Source: Actinomycetes bacterium (GTDB lineage: Bacteria > Actinomycetota > JAICYB01). From it: a DNA stretch of 64,000 nucleotides. Each line of letters opens with the position of its first letter. Position 1 is the first letter of the stretch. The position numbers were made by a program, and so were the translations under genes. Location: contig JAICYB010000006.1 of the NCBI GenBank assembly GCA_025934435.1, positions 20,504 to 84,503 of the forward strand. The letters are read 5' to 3'. Shown here in pieces: positions 9,501 to 17,656 of the stretch. The notes under the pieces are model-generated. The model was not told where the DNA came from and made no database searches. It saw only the letters and a program-made list of their open reading frames with translations.

Positions 9501-10007
9501 ATCGCCGAGGTCGCGGACGGCGGGATCGTGACCGTCGCCGGGATCATCCACAAGGTCGGCAAGAAGTTCACGCGTAAGGGCGAGCTGATGCTGCTGCTCG
9601 ACGTGGAGGACCTCGAAGCCGGTTGCGAGGTCATCGTGTTCCCCGCCGTCGCAGAGAAGGCCGGCGAGCTCGTTGCCGTCGACAAGGTGCTCTGCATCCG
9701 GGGACGCGTCGACAAGAAGGACGACACACCGAAGCTCGTCGCGCTCGAGCTCACCGAACCCGATCTCGAGGCGATGACGGCACCGATCCGCCTGCGGATC
9801 CCTGCCGTCGAGTGCACCGCCAAGCTGGTCGGCGAGCTGAGTTACGTGCTCAAGGAGTACCCGGGGAGTCGTCCCGTGTTCCTGCATCTGCTGTCGGGGG
9901 AGCGAGAGACGGTCTTCAAGCTCGGGTCGGAGTTCCGCGTCGATCCCGCGAACGGTTGCATCGACCGGCTGCGCCTGCTGCTCGGTCCCAAGGCCGTCGG
10001 CGTCTAG
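6531..10007 (+). CDS. dnaE: DNA polymerase III alpha subunit (replicative polymerase)
   Basis: DnaE is the catalytic core of the chromosomal replicase. The 1,158 residues are full length. The PHP domain starts at once (HLHVHTEYS, residues 7-15). The polymerase core has GPGRGSAAG (~358) and the catalytic aspartates in PDFDIDFDE (~400), with NALYRPGPMQ at ~643. A helix-hairpin-helix region and an OB fold (VTVAGIIHKVGK, ~1000) complete the DnaE1 layout. The GTG start overlaps a leader mini-ORF. Position before the his operon matches actinobacterial synteny for the essential dnaE1 rather than the mutagenic dnaE2. Confidence 0.97.
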   Translation: MTKSCVHLHVHTEYSMLDGAARIRQLTKEAARLGMPALAITDHGVLYGLIDFYQACHEVGIKPILGCELYLARESRFSKLKGDDNPKTIQHLTVLARNEAGYRNLLKLATAASLEGLYYKPRVDMEILAEHAEGLIGTTGCLNGQVPRLLLEERFEDARTQAGKWQDIFGKENFFIELQDHGIADQRKVNPHLIEMSSKLGIPMIATNDLHYTSRADAEAHDVLLCIQTGATIDEPNRFKFDGDEFYLKSREEMDAALPQYTDAIDRTLDVAEMCDVTLRFGEFQLPDFLPPDGSDLDTYLRQMVIAGAKQRYGDPLPREVMARIEEELGVIARMGFAGYFLVVGDLVQWARGKGIRVGPGRGSAAGTITTYCLGITLLEPLRYGLVFERFLNPERHEMPDFDIDFDERYRSEVITYLRQKYGEDRVAQVVTFATIKAKSGIRDAARVLDYPYMVGDRLAKMFPRSLLGKDPSLQDCFERSSDAKWTYAYTEAAELRKAYEEEADSKRILDAARKLEGLRRQSGVHAAACVISREPLTNFTALQRTDQGDIVTQYEMNAIGELGLLKIDVLGLGNLTVIELTLDILRSQGIECDIDNVPLDDPKVYELLQRGDVDGVFQLESEGMRRHLKALRPDRFEDIVAMNALYRPGPMQEIDKYIAGKHNPERVNYEHTLLKDVLGDTFGVIVYQEQVLQLLQRVAGYTVGEADVVRKAIGKKIEKKMKAEEPKFLAGAEAQGLTLDQAKHLWELIQPFAGYSFNRAHAACYGLVAYQTAYLKSHYPVAYLSALLTKASDTKDEKTKYLASARKMGLEVLPPDVNGSQAGFAPDPEMPDKIRFGLGGIRNVGDGVVQQIIAARREGGPFKDFFDLCWRVDVSVLNKRTIESMVKAGAFDSLGHERGGLLEVFEASVEQIASARRKEAEGYVSLFDEPGGSGDKTLVGSQMAVPATELPKSVMLAYEKEMLGNYVTDHPLAGLEDVLAIQTDATLASIAEVADGGIVTVAGIIHKVGKKFTRKGELMLLLDVEDLEAGCEVIVFPAVAEKAGELVAVDKVLCIRGRVDKKDDTPKLVALELTEPDLEAMTAPIRLRIPAVECTAKLVGELSYVLKEYPGSRPVFLHLLSGERETVFKLGSEFRVDPANGCIDRLRLLLGPKAVGV

Positions 10008-10013
10008 GGCAGT

Positions 10014-10019
10014 TAGGCT
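10014..10019 (+). promoter_or_regulatory. -10 box of the his operon (leaderless type)
   Basis: TAGGCT ends 9 nt before the hisD ATG, and no ribosome binding site is present. The predicted transcript starts at or next to the start codon. Confidence 0.55.
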
Positions 10020-10028
10020 TTTCCTCTT

Positions 10029-11324
10029 ATGCCACTCGAAGTCATCGATGCACGTACCGAGTTCCCCGACGTCCTGCGTAAGCGCGCGTCCTGGGACTCC
10101 GCGGAGTACGTGAAGGAAGCCGCCGTCGTACGCCGCATCCTCGAGGAGGTCCGCGACCGCGGCGACATGGCCCTCCTCGAATACACGAAGTCGTTCGACG
10201 GCGCGGACCTCGACGTCGGATCGATCCCCGTCGGCGTCGACGAGCGGGACGAAGCCGCCGCGCGCGTCGACAGGTCCGTCATCGACGCGCTCGCCGCCGC
10301 CGCCGAGCGGATCCGCATCTTCCACGAAGCGCAGCTCCCGCACGATTGGTCGATCGACCGTGACGGCGCCGTCGTCGGGCAGGTGTTCCGTCCGATCCGG
10401 CGTGTCGGTCTGTACGCGCCGGCCGGACGAACCGCTCTCCCGTCGACCGTGCTGATGACGGCGATCCCGGCTCGCGTAGCGGGTGTGGAGGGTCTCGTCC
10501 TTTGTACGCCGCCCGACACCACGGGCCGGCCGAACGACATCGTGATGGCCGCGGCGAAGGCCGTCGGGATCGAAGAGATCTACCGGGTCGGGGGAGCCCA
10601 GGCGATCGCCGCGATGGCCTACGGCACGTCGTCGGTCCCGGCATGCGACAAGGTCTGCGGCCCCGGCCGCATCTACACGACGCTCGCGAAGCAGCAGGTC
10701 TACGGACTCGTCGGTATCGACGGGTTGTTCGGTCCCTCGGAGTCGGTGGTCATAGCCGATGAACGGGCGAAGCCGTCGTACGCGGCAGCGGAGCTCCTCA
10801 CGCAGGCGGAGCATGACCCCGATGCGGCCGCCGTGCTCATCACGACCTCGGAAGCGTTCCTCGGCGAGTGCTTGCGCGAAGTCGAAGTCCGGCTGCGCAA
10901 GCTTCCGAATGCGCGTGACATCCGAGACGCATTCACGGCGCACGGGCTTGCCGTCCTCGTCTCCGATCTCGAACGCGCCGCGGAGGTTGCGAACCTCCTC
11001 GCGCCCGAGCACGTTTGCATCCAGCTCGCCGACCCTGAGGCCTTCTTGCCGATGTTGCACGCGGCGGGGACCGCGCTCCTCGGTGACGACGCGGCGGCGA
11101 CGCTCGGTGATTACTGCGCCGGTCCCTCACACGTCCTGCCGACGGCGCGCACCGCGCGGTTCCAGTCCGGGCTCGGGGTGCGCGATTTCCTGGTGTCGAT
11201 CAACACGATCTCGTATACGCGCCAAGCGCTTTTCAATGACGCGCCGGTCGCCGACACGCTCGCCAACGCCGAAGGTTTGCAGGCGCACCGCGAGGACGTG
11301 CACGTGCGGCTGGAAGAGCAGTGA
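10029..11324 (+). CDS. hisD: Histidinol dehydrogenase
   Basis: HisD carries out the last two steps of histidine synthesis, oxidising L-histidinol to L-histidine with NAD and zinc. The 431-residue protein contains CGPGRIYTTLAKQQVYG, the zinc-site motif LLTQAEHDP (Gln and His), the catalytic Glu-His pair in LLAPEHVCIQL, and GDYCAGPSHVLPT. It is the first gene of a seven-gene his operon; its TGA overlaps the hisC GTG. Its probable promoter gives a leaderless mRNA. Confidence 0.97.
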   Translation: MPLEVIDARTEFPDVLRKRASWDSAEYVKEAAVVRRILEEVRDRGDMALLEYTKSFDGADLDVGSIPVGVDERDEAAARVDRSVIDALAAAAERIRIFHEAQLPHDWSIDRDGAVVGQVFRPIRRVGLYAPAGRTALPSTVLMTAIPARVAGVEGLVLCTPPDTTGRPNDIVMAAAKAVGIEEIYRVGGAQAIAAMAYGTSSVPACDKVCGPGRIYTTLAKQQVYGLVGIDGLFGPSESVVIADERAKPSYAAAELLTQAEHDPDAAAVLITTSEAFLGECLREVEVRLRKLPNARDIRDAFTAHGLAVLVSDLERAAEVANLLAPEHVCIQLADPEAFLPMLHAAGTALLGDDAAATLGDYCAGPSHVLPTARTARFQSGLGVRDFLVSINTISYTRQALFNDAPVADTLANAEGLQAHREDVHVRLEEQ

Positions 11325-12370
11325 GGCCGCGTCCCCGGCCTGAATTGCAAGATCTCAAGCCCTATTCGTCTTCGGACATCGCCGGGGGCCGGATCCTCTT
11401 GCACGCGAACGAGAACCCGTACCCTTTGCCGCAACCGGTCATGGACGAGATCGCCGAAGCAACGCGGGCGCTCCAGCTCAACCGCTACCCGGCTCCCGAT
11501 CCCGTCGAGCTGTATGAGCTGCTCGCGGAGTACAACGGCGTCGATCCGTCGCAGGTCTTTATCGGCGACGGCGCCAACGAGGTACTGCTGCAGTCGTGTC
11601 TCGCATACGGGGGCCCTGGACGGAAGGCCCTCCTCTTCGAGCCGACGTACGTCATGCACCACCGGCAAGCGCGTATGGCGGGAACGGCCGTCGCCGAGTC
11701 GCAGCGCAGCGAGGAGTTCGACATCAACATCGACGACGCGATCGCGACGATCGAGATCGAGCGTCCGGACATCGTGTTCCTGTGCTCGCCGAACAACCCG
11801 ACCGGAAACGTCACCTCGCTCGACGACGTCCGGCGGATCGCGGGCGTCACGAACGGTCTTCTCATCTGCGACGAGGCCTACTTCGAGTTCTGTGGAGTGA
11901 CCGCCTTGCCGATGCTCGACGAACTGCCGAATGTGATCGTCGTCCGGACGTTGTCGAAAGCTTTCCGTCTCGCCGGCGTCCGCTTCGGCTACGGGATCGC
12001 ATCGCCGGAGCTGCTCGATCAACTGGGTCGTGTGCGGATGCCGTACGGGCAGTCATCGTTCACACAGATCGCGGCGCCCATCGTCCTGCGGCACAGGACC
12101 GAGGTGCTGAAGACGGTCGAAACGATCGTGCTCGAGCGCGGACGGATCGAAGAGCGCGTCGCAGAACTTCCCGACACCGACGTCACCGAGGGCGGTGCGA
12201 ACTTCATCTTCTTCACGCACCCCGAGGCGGAGCGCCTCATCGGAGGCCTGGCGGGCAAGGGCATCATCGTCCGCGACTTCACGAAGCAGGTTCCCGGCGC
12301 GATCCGCGTCACCGTCGGCACCCCGGCCGAGAACGACGAGTTCCTCGAGTCACTCACGGCCCTCGTGTAG
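11321..12370 (+). CDS. hisC: Histidinol-phosphate aminotransferase
   Basis: HisC is a PLP-dependent fold-type I aminotransferase that converts imidazole acetol phosphate to L-histidinol phosphate. The 349 residues include LHANENPYPLP near the N-terminus, CSPNNPTGN, CDEAYFEF and the PLP-binding lysine in TLSKAFRLAGVRFGY. The GTG start overlaps the hisD stop (GTGA). Confidence 0.95.
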   Translation: MRPRPRPELQDLKPYSSSDIAGGRILLHANENPYPLPQPVMDEIAEATRALQLNRYPAPDPVELYELLAEYNGVDPSQVFIGDGANEVLLQSCLAYGGPGRKALLFEPTYVMHHRQARMAGTAVAESQRSEEFDINIDDAIATIEIERPDIVFLCSPNNPTGNVTSLDDVRRIAGVTNGLLICDEAYFEFCGVTALPMLDELPNVIVVRTLSKAFRLAGVRFGYGIASPELLDQLGRVRMPYGQSSFTQIAAPIVLRHRTEVLKTVETIVLERGRIEERVAELPDTDVTEGGANFIFFTHPEAERLIGGLAGKGIIVRDFTKQVPGAIRVTVGTPAENDEFLESLTALV

Positions 12371-12376
12371 GGCCCG

Positions 12377-12382
12377 TATCCT
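12377..12382 (+). promoter_or_regulatory. Internal -10 box before hisB
   Basis: TATCCT lies between the hisC stop and hisB, ending 10 nt before the hisB ATG. It could start an internal leaderless transcript of hisB-H-A-F-I. Confidence 0.45.
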
Positions 12383-12392
12383 TGTTCTCCCC

Positions 12393-12977
12393 ATGCGGAA
12401 GGCCCGCGTCGAACGGCGCACCGGCGAAACGGATGTGGTGGTCGATCTCACCATCGATGGATCGGGTGAGACGTCCGCCTCCACCGGCGTGCCGTTCTTC
12501 GATCACATGCTCTCGCAGCTCGGCCGCCACGCCGGCTTCGATCTGCTCGTCGAGGCGAAAGGCGACCTCGAGATCGATGCGCACCACACCGTCGAAGACG
12601 TCGGTCTCGCCCTCGGCGACGCGCTGAAGGAAGCCCTCGGCGACAAGGCCGGGATCAATCGATACGGCTCCGTCCTCGTGCCGATGGAGGAGTCGCTCGT
12701 GCAGGTTGCGCTCGATCTTTCCGGACGTCCGTTCCTCGCGCACGACGTACCCGTTCCGGTCGACAGGATCGGTGAGTACGACCCGAAGCTGACGAACGAA
12801 TTCCTGCGTGCGCTCACGAACCGCGCGGGGATCACGCTCCACATCAAGCTGCTGGACGGATCCGACCCGCACCACATCGTCGAGGGTGAGTTCAAGGCTC
12901 TCGCGCGTGCGCTCGGTCAAGCGTGCGCGTTCTCGGGCCGTGCTTCACTGCCCTCGACCAAAGGCGTCCTCGAATGA
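12393..12977 (+). CDS. hisB: Imidazoleglycerol-phosphate dehydratase
   Basis: HisB dehydrates imidazole glycerol phosphate to imidazole acetol phosphate at a di-manganese site. The 194 residues make a stand-alone dehydratase, without the phosphatase domain of enterobacterial HisB, as in actinobacteria. Metal-binding motifs are visible: FFDHML, DAHHTVED and DPHHIVEGEFKA. The ATG at 12393 begins MRKARVERRTGET, the usual family start. Its stop overlaps the hisH ATG (ATGA). Confidence 0.95.
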   Translation: MRKARVERRTGETDVVVDLTIDGSGETSASTGVPFFDHMLSQLGRHAGFDLLVEAKGDLEIDAHHTVEDVGLALGDALKEALGDKAGINRYGSVLVPMEESLVQVALDLSGRPFLAHDVPVPVDRIGEYDPKLTNEFLRALTNRAGITLHIKLLDGSDPHHIVEGEFKALARALGQACAFSGRASLPSTKGVLE

Positions 12978-13579
12978 CGGTCGCCGCGCTGATCGACTAC
13001 GACCTCGGCAACCTCCCGAGCGTGACGAAGGCCGTTGAGCGTGTCGGCGTGAAGGTGGAGATCGTCGATCGCGGCGAACAGCTGACCGAGTCGTTCGACG
13101 CCGTGATCCTGCCCGGCGTCGGACACTTCGGCACCGGCGCCCGCAACCTCACCGCGCGCGGCTTCGACGAGCCGCTCAAGCGGTGGGCGGCGTCCGGCGC
13201 GCCGCTGCTCGGCATCTGCGTTGGGCTCCAGCTCTTCTGCGATACATCCGACGAGGACGAGACGGCGCGGGGGCTCGGCATCGTCCCCGGGCACGTGAAG
13301 CGCCTGAACGCGCCGAAGGTGCCGCACATGGGGTGGAACACGCTCGACGTCCGGCCCGAGTCGCGCGTGCTCTCCGCCGTCGAGCCGGGCGACATGGCGT
13401 ATTTCGTGCACTCCTATTACGTCTGTCCGGACGAGAGCGCCGTCGCGGCGACGACGACCTACGACGAGACGTTCTGTGCCGCCGTCGAGATGGACAACGT
13501 CGTCGGCGTCCAATTCCACCCCGAGAAGTCGGCGAACGTCGGACGGAAGCTGCTCGAGCGGTTCTTCGATGATCTTTGA
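12974..13579 (+). CDS. hisH: Imidazole glycerol phosphate synthase, glutaminase subunit
   Basis: HisH is the class I glutaminase that feeds ammonia to HisF. The 201-residue protein has the nucleophile elbow GICVGLQLF (catalytic Cys), and the His and Glu of the triad in VQFHPEKS near the C-terminus. The ATG overlaps the hisB stop and the end overlaps hisA by 11 bp. Partner HisF is encoded two genes downstream. Confidence 0.95.
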   Translation: MTVAALIDYDLGNLPSVTKAVERVGVKVEIVDRGEQLTESFDAVILPGVGHFGTGARNLTARGFDEPLKRWAASGAPLLGICVGLQLFCDTSDEDETARGLGIVPGHVKRLNAPKVPHMGWNTLDVRPESRVLSAVEPGDMAYFVHSYYVCPDESAVAATTTYDETFCAAVEMDNVVGVQFHPEKSANVGRKLLERFFDDL

Positions 13580-14285
13580 GGTCATCCCGTCGATCGATCT
13601 CCTCGACGGCAACGTGGTTCGACTGAAGCGGGGTTCCTTCGACGACGTCACCGTGTACTCGGACAACCCGGTGGACACCGCGAAGCGCTGGGAAGTCGAA
13701 GGCGCGAACTGGATCCACATCGTCGATCTGAACGGCGCGCGCGACGGCAAACCTCTGCAGCGCGACATCGTCGAACGGATCGCGGTCGATCTCACGCTGA
13801 AGGTGCAGGTGGCCGGCGGGATCCGCACCATCGACCACGCGCTCGAGTACATGGAGACCTCGGCCGACCGCATCGTGATCGGCACGATCGACGACGATCT
13901 GCTGCGCTTCGCCGTGGAGCAGCTCGGCCCCCGGCTCGTGGTGGCCGTCGATGCGCGAGACCGCGAGGTGCGCGTGTCGGGATGGCAGCGCGGAACGGGC
14001 GAGAACGTGATCGATGCGTGCGCGCGTTTCGCGCGGGCGGGGGTCGTCCGGCTGCTCGTGACGGACATCGCGCGGGACGGTGTCCTCGAAGGTCCGAACG
14101 TCGACCTGTACCGTGAGATCGTCGAGGCTGCACAGGTGCCCGTGCTCGCGTCCGGCGGTGTGTCGAGCATCGACGACCTCAAGACCCTCGCGGCCGTCGA
14201 AGGCGTCGAGGGTGCGATCGTCGGGAAGGCGCTGTACACCGGAGCGGTTGACCTCGGTACGGCGATGAAAGCCTTCGTAGCGTGA
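13569..14285 (+). CDS. hisA: ProFAR isomerase
   Basis: HisA is a (beta/alpha)8 barrel that opens the ribose ring of ProFAR to give PRFAR. The 238 residues show [10 protein letters not shown] with the first catalytic Asp, VAVDARD, and [14 protein letters not shown] with the second Asp. In Mycobacterium and Streptomyces this gene is the bifunctional PriA, which also replaces TrpF. Here the loop reads VSGWQRGTG, closer to ordinary HisA (for example E. coli) than to PriA, which has an Arg there. A trpF-like gene lies downstream, but with an altered active site, so dual function cannot be excluded. Confidence 0.93.
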   Translation: MIFEVIPSIDLLDGNVVRLKRGSFDDVTVYSDNPVDTAKRWEVEGANWIHIVDLNGARDGKPLQRDIVERIAVDLTLKVQVAGGIRTIDHALEYMETSADRIVIGTIDDDLLRFAVEQLGPRLVVAVDARDREVRVSGWQRGTGENVIDACARFARAGVVRLLVTDIARDGVLEGPNVDLYREIVEAAQVPVLASGGVSSIDDLKTLAAVEGVEGAIVGKALYTGAVDLGTAMKAFVA

Positions 14286-15067
14286 CCCTCGCCAAGCGCG
14301 TGATCCCATGTCTCGACCTCGACAACGGGCGGGTCGTGAAAAGCGTGCAGTTCGTCGACACGCGCGACGCCGGCGATCCGGTGGAGCTCGCGATCCGCTA
14401 CGACGAGCAAGGGGCGGACGAACTCTGCTTCCTCGACATCACCGCGTCGCCGGAAGGGCGCGAGACGACGTATGAGGTGTTGCGCGCGGCGGCCGAGCGC
14501 GTCTTCATCCCGCTCACGATCGGTGGTGGCGTGCGAACCGTCGACGATGTGCGCCGGCGCCTTCGTGCCGGTGCGGACAAGGTCTCGATGAACACCGCGG
14601 CGGTGCGCAGTCCGGATCTCGTCCGCGACGCGTCGGACGCGTTCGGGGCGCAGTGTGTCGTCGTCGCGATCGATGCACGGCGCGTCGAGGGCACGAATTG
14701 GGAGGTCGTCCTCGAAGGCGGACGGGGCGCGCGCGGCGAAGAGCCGATCCGCAGCGGGATCGACGCGGTGGGATGGGCCGAGCAGGTACAGGAGCTCGGC
14801 GCGGGCGAGATCCTGCTCACGTCCTTCGACCGCGACGGTACGAAGGAGGGCTACGACATCGAGCTCACGCGGACGATCTCCGATGCCGTCGGCATCCCGG
14901 TCATCGCGTCCGGGGGCGCGGGAACGGCGGAGCATCTGGCGGAAGGCGTCATCGATGGACACGCCGACGCTGTGCTCGTGGCGTCGATCGTCCATTACGG
15001 CACGTACACGGTGCGCGAGCTCAAAGACCACATGGCTTCACGAGGGATCCCGGTGAGGAACGTATGA
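14282..15067 (+). CDS. hisF: Imidazole glycerol phosphate synthase, cyclase subunit
   Basis: HisF condenses PRFAR with ammonia from HisH to give imidazole glycerol phosphate and AICAR. The 261-residue barrel has [13 protein letters not shown] (first catalytic Asp), [17 protein letters not shown] (second Asp) and [14 protein letters not shown]. The GTG start overlaps the hisA stop (GTGA). Confidence 0.96.
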   Translation: MTLAKRVIPCLDLDNGRVVKSVQFVDTRDAGDPVELAIRYDEQGADELCFLDITASPEGRETTYEVLRAAAERVFIPLTIGGGVRTVDDVRRRLRAGADKVSMNTAAVRSPDLVRDASDAFGAQCVVVAIDARRVEGTNWEVVLEGGRGARGEEPIRSGIDAVGWAEQVQELGAGEILLTSFDRDGTKEGYDIELTRTISDAVGIPVIASGGAGTAEHLAEGVIDGHADAVLVASIVHYGTYTVRELKDHMASRGIPVRNV

Positions 15068-15107
15068 ACGACTGTGGAGCGCCGAGGCGCGGAACAAGCG
15101 AGATCAG

Positions 15108-15431
15108 ATGAAGATCGACGGACTGCAGTTCGATGAGAAGGGACTCGTCCCCGCGGTGGTGCAGGAAGCGGATACGGACGAGGTACTGATGATGGGCTTC
15201 ATGAACGAAGACGCGCTCCGGACTACGTACGAGAAGGGACTCGTGACGTTCTGGTCGCGGTCGCGACAGGAGCTCTGGACCAAAGGTGAGACGTCCGGCA
15301 ATCGCCTGCGGCTCGAGAAGATCTACTTCAACTGCGAGGACAACTCGCTGCTGGTGAAGGCGCGTCTCGAAGGCGACGCCGTCTGTCACACGGGGAACCG
15401 AACGTGCTATTACCGCGAGCTCGAGCCGTGA
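15108..15431 (+). CDS. hisI: Phosphoribosyl-AMP cyclohydrolase
   Basis: HisI opens the adenine ring of phosphoribosyl-AMP, an early step of histidine synthesis. The 107 residues cover only the cyclohydrolase; the HisE pyrophosphohydrolase is not fused and not in this window. Metal and zinc ligands are visible in NCEDNSLLVK and CHTGNRTCYY. It is separated from hisF by 40 nt and ends 1 nt before the trp leader promoter. Confidence 0.94.
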   Translation: MKIDGLQFDEKGLVPAVVQEADTDEVLMMGFMNEDALRTTYEKGLVTFWSRSRQELWTKGETSGNRLRLEKIYFNCEDNSLLVKARLEGDAVCHTGNRTCYYRELEP

Positions 15432-15437
15432 TAGCCT
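15432..15437 (+). promoter_or_regulatory. -10 box of the trp leader transcript
   Basis: TAGCCT follows the hisI stop directly and ends 6 nt before a GTG that opens the trp leader peptide, the leaderless spacing seen across this window. Confidence 0.6.
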
Positions 15438-15443
15438 TTGCGT

Positions 15444-15497
15444 GTGTTGAACATGACCGCGCGCGGTGTTGGCCGATGGGAGTGGCTGCCCGGATAG
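15444..15497 (+). CDS. trpL: trp leader peptide with two Trp codons
   Basis: The 17-codon ORF reads MLNMTARGVGRWEWLPG and then TAG. The in-frame ATG at 15453 is an alternative start. Two tryptophan codons lie at 15477-15479 and 15483-15485, close to the stop, where a stalled ribosome would expose the downstream antiterminator strand. Tryptophan is the rarest amino acid, so a WEW tripeptide right before a terminator hairpin and trpEG is strong evidence for ribosome-mediated attenuation. Confidence 0.85.
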   Translation: MLNMTARGVGRWEWLPG

Positions 15498-15561
15498 GCG
15501 GCTGACACCCGCGCGCGTAGGTTCGCGAGCCGCCTCGTCCGAAGCGAGGCGGCTTTTCTTA
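15497..15561 (+). promoter_or_regulatory. trp attenuator: antiterminator and terminator hairpins
   Basis: AGCCGCCTCG (15528-15537) pairs perfectly with CGAGGCGGCT (15545-15554) around a 7-nt loop, then TTTCTT: an intrinsic terminator. The competing strand GGCGGCT (15497-15503) can pair with AGCCGCC (15528-15534) to form an antiterminator. That strand begins at the leader stop codon. A ribosome that finishes the peptide masks it and transcription ends; one stalled at the Trp codons leaves it free and trpEG is transcribed. Confidence 0.85.
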
Positions 15562-15574
15562 TTTGCGAGGAGAC

Positions 15575-17656
15575 ATGGAGAGCTACAAGACGAAGGGCGG
15601 CATCAACATCCGGTGCAACGTCGAGCGGATACCGGTCGACGGTGCGATCGAGCCTGTGCTCGATGCGCTCGACTCTCGGCGGGGGGTCGTCCTCGCATCG
15701 AGCTACGAATACCCGGGCCGCTACACGCGCTGGGACATGGGCTTCGTCGATCCGCCGGTCGCGCTGACCGCCCGCGGCCGCTCGTACGCGATCGAGGCGC
15801 TGAACGAGCGCGGCGAAGTGCTGCTCGGCGCGATCTCGAAGAGCATTGACCTCACGGGCGAGATCCCCGAAGTCGCCGAACGCTTCCCGGAGGAGCAGCG
15901 GTCGCGCAAGCCGACGATCTTCACGGTTATCCGCCGGCTCGTCGATCTCTTCGCGTCGCCCGACGACGGGCACCTCGGCCTGTACGGCGCGTTCGGTTAC
16001 GACCTCGTGTTCCAGTTCGAACAGCTGAAGCTCCGACTGGGTCGCGGCGAGCAGCGTGACCTCGTGCTCTACCTGCCCGACGAGTTGATCGTCGTCGACC
16101 ACCGGCGCGTCGTCGCTGAGTGCCGTTCCTACGAGTTCGAGACTTTGGACGGATCTACGGAAGGGCTCGCGCGTACCGGGAAGCAGTACCCATTCCAAGG
16201 CGTGAAGAAGGTCGATCGCGAATGTGACCACGAACCCGGCGAGTACGCAGCGGTCGTCGAGGTTGCGCGCGATGCGTTCCATCGCGGCGATCTGTTCGAG
16301 GTCGTGCCGTCGCGGACATTCTTCCGTCCGTGTCCCGCGTCGCCGTCCGAGATCTTCCGTCGTCTTCGCGAACGGAACCCGTCGCCGTATGGATTCTTGA
16401 TCAACCTCGGTGACCGCGAGTACTTGGTCGGCGCATCGCCCGAGATGTACGTGCGCGTCGAGGGGAACCGCGTCGAGACCTGTCCGATCGCCGGGACGAT
16501 CGCCCGCGGCGTCGACCCGATCGCCGACGCCGAACAGATCCGGACGATCCTCAACTCACCGAAGGACGAATCCGAGCTCACGATGTGCACGGACGTCGAT
16601 AGGAACGACAAAGCGCGGATCTGCGTCCCGGGATCCGTCCGCGTGATCGGACGCCGTCAGATCGAGATGTACTCGCGCTTGATCCACACGGTCGACCATG
16701 TCGAAGGGCGGCTCCGCGACGGGTACGACGCGCTCGACGCGTTCCTCACCCACGCGTGGGCGGTCACGGTCACCGGTGCGCCGAAGATCTGGGCGATGCA
16801 GTTCGTCGAGGACCACGAACGTTCGGCGCGCGCGTGGTACGGCGGCGCCGTCGGGCTCATCGGTTTCGACGGACGTCTGAACACCGGCCTCACCTTGCGG
16901 ACGATCCGCATCGCGGATGGGATCGCGGAGGTCCGCGCGGGCGCCACGCTGCTGTACGACTCCGATCCGCACGAGGAGGAAGCGGAGACCACGATGAAGG
17001 CGTCCGCGTTGCTCGATGCCATCTCACGTCCGCGCGCGACGGCGGCCACGCTCGAGGAGGTGACGACCGCACCGGGTCGCGGGAAGACCGTGCTGCTCGT
17101 CGATCACCAGGACTCGTTCGTGCACACGCTCGCGGACTATTTCCGCCAGACGGGGGCCGACGTCGTCACGTGGCGCGCCGGGTTCCCGCACGCCGATCTC
17201 GACGCTTTGAAGCCCGATCTCGTCGTGCTCTCGCCGGGGCCGGGAACGCCGAAGGACTTCGACGTCTCGGGAACGTTGCAGGCGTGCACCGATCGTTCGC
17301 TGCCGGTGTTCGGCGTCTGTCTCGGTTTGCAGGGGATCGTCGAGCATTTCGGAGGAAGCCTCGGCACGCTCGAGTATCCGATGCACGGGAAGGCATCACG
17401 CGTCGCCGGGTTGCAAGGGAGCGTCTTCGCTGCGTTCCCCGACGATTTCGTCGCCGGACGCTACCACTCCCTCTATGCCATCGAGATGCCGGACGACCTC
17501 GAAGTGACGGCGATGTCCGATGACGGCGTCGTGATGGGCGTGCAGCACCGTGAGCTGCCGGTGTGGGCCGTGCAGTTCCATCCCGAGTCGATCCTCACGC
17601 TCGGTGACCGCCTCGGGCACCGCTTGATCGCGAACGTGATGACCGCATTGCGGTGA
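15575..17656 (+). CDS. trpEG: Fused anthranilate synthase (TrpE-TrpG)
   Basis: The enzyme makes anthranilate from chorismate and glutamine, the committed step to tryptophan. Residues ~1-490 are the TrpE chorismate-binding part, with ACPASPSE-like, NPSPYGFLI and [11 protein letters not shown] motifs. Residues ~505-693 are the TrpG glutaminase, with [18 protein letters not shown], the nucleophile in FGVCLGLQG and the His/Glu of VQFHPES. Fused TrpEG proteins are typical of rhizobia and also occur in some actinobacteria. The ATG follows GAGGAG at good spacing, unlike the leaderless genes nearby. It is controlled by the trpL attenuator. Confidence 0.94.
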   Translation: MESYKTKGGINIRCNVERIPVDGAIEPVLDALDSRRGVVLASSYEYPGRYTRWDMGFVDPPVALTARGRSYAIEALNERGEVLLGAISKSIDLTGEIPEVAERFPEEQRSRKPTIFTVIRRLVDLFASPDDGHLGLYGAFGYDLVFQFEQLKLRLGRGEQRDLVLYLPDELIVVDHRRVVAECRSYEFETLDGSTEGLARTGKQYPFQGVKKVDRECDHEPGEYAAVVEVARDAFHRGDLFEVVPSRTFFRPCPASPSEIFRRLRERNPSPYGFLINLGDREYLVGASPEMYVRVEGNRVETCPIAGTIARGVDPIADAEQIRTILNSPKDESELTMCTDVDRNDKARICVPGSVRVIGRRQIEMYSRLIHTVDHVEGRLRDGYDALDAFLTHAWAVTVTGAPKIWAMQFVEDHERSARAWYGGAVGLIGFDGRLNTGLTLRTIRIADGIAEVRAGATLLYDSDPHEEEAETTMKASALLDAISRPRATAATLEEVTTAPGRGKTVLLVDHQDSFVHTLADYFRQTGADVVTWRAGFPHADLDALKPDLVVLSPGPGTPKDFDVSGTLQACTDRSLPVFGVCLGLQGIVEHFGGSLGTLEYPMHGKASRVAGLQGSVFAAFPDDFVAGRYHSLYAIEMPDDLEVTAMSDDGVVMGVQHRELPVWAVQFHPESILTLGDRLGHRLIANVMTALR

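Noticed and set aside
9210..15031. Long minus-strand open frames opposite dnaE-his genes (about 616 and 704 codons)
   Set aside because: They are Arg/Ala/Asp-rich, lack any motif, and lie fully opposite well-recognised genes; such antisense frames are expected in GC-rich DNA.
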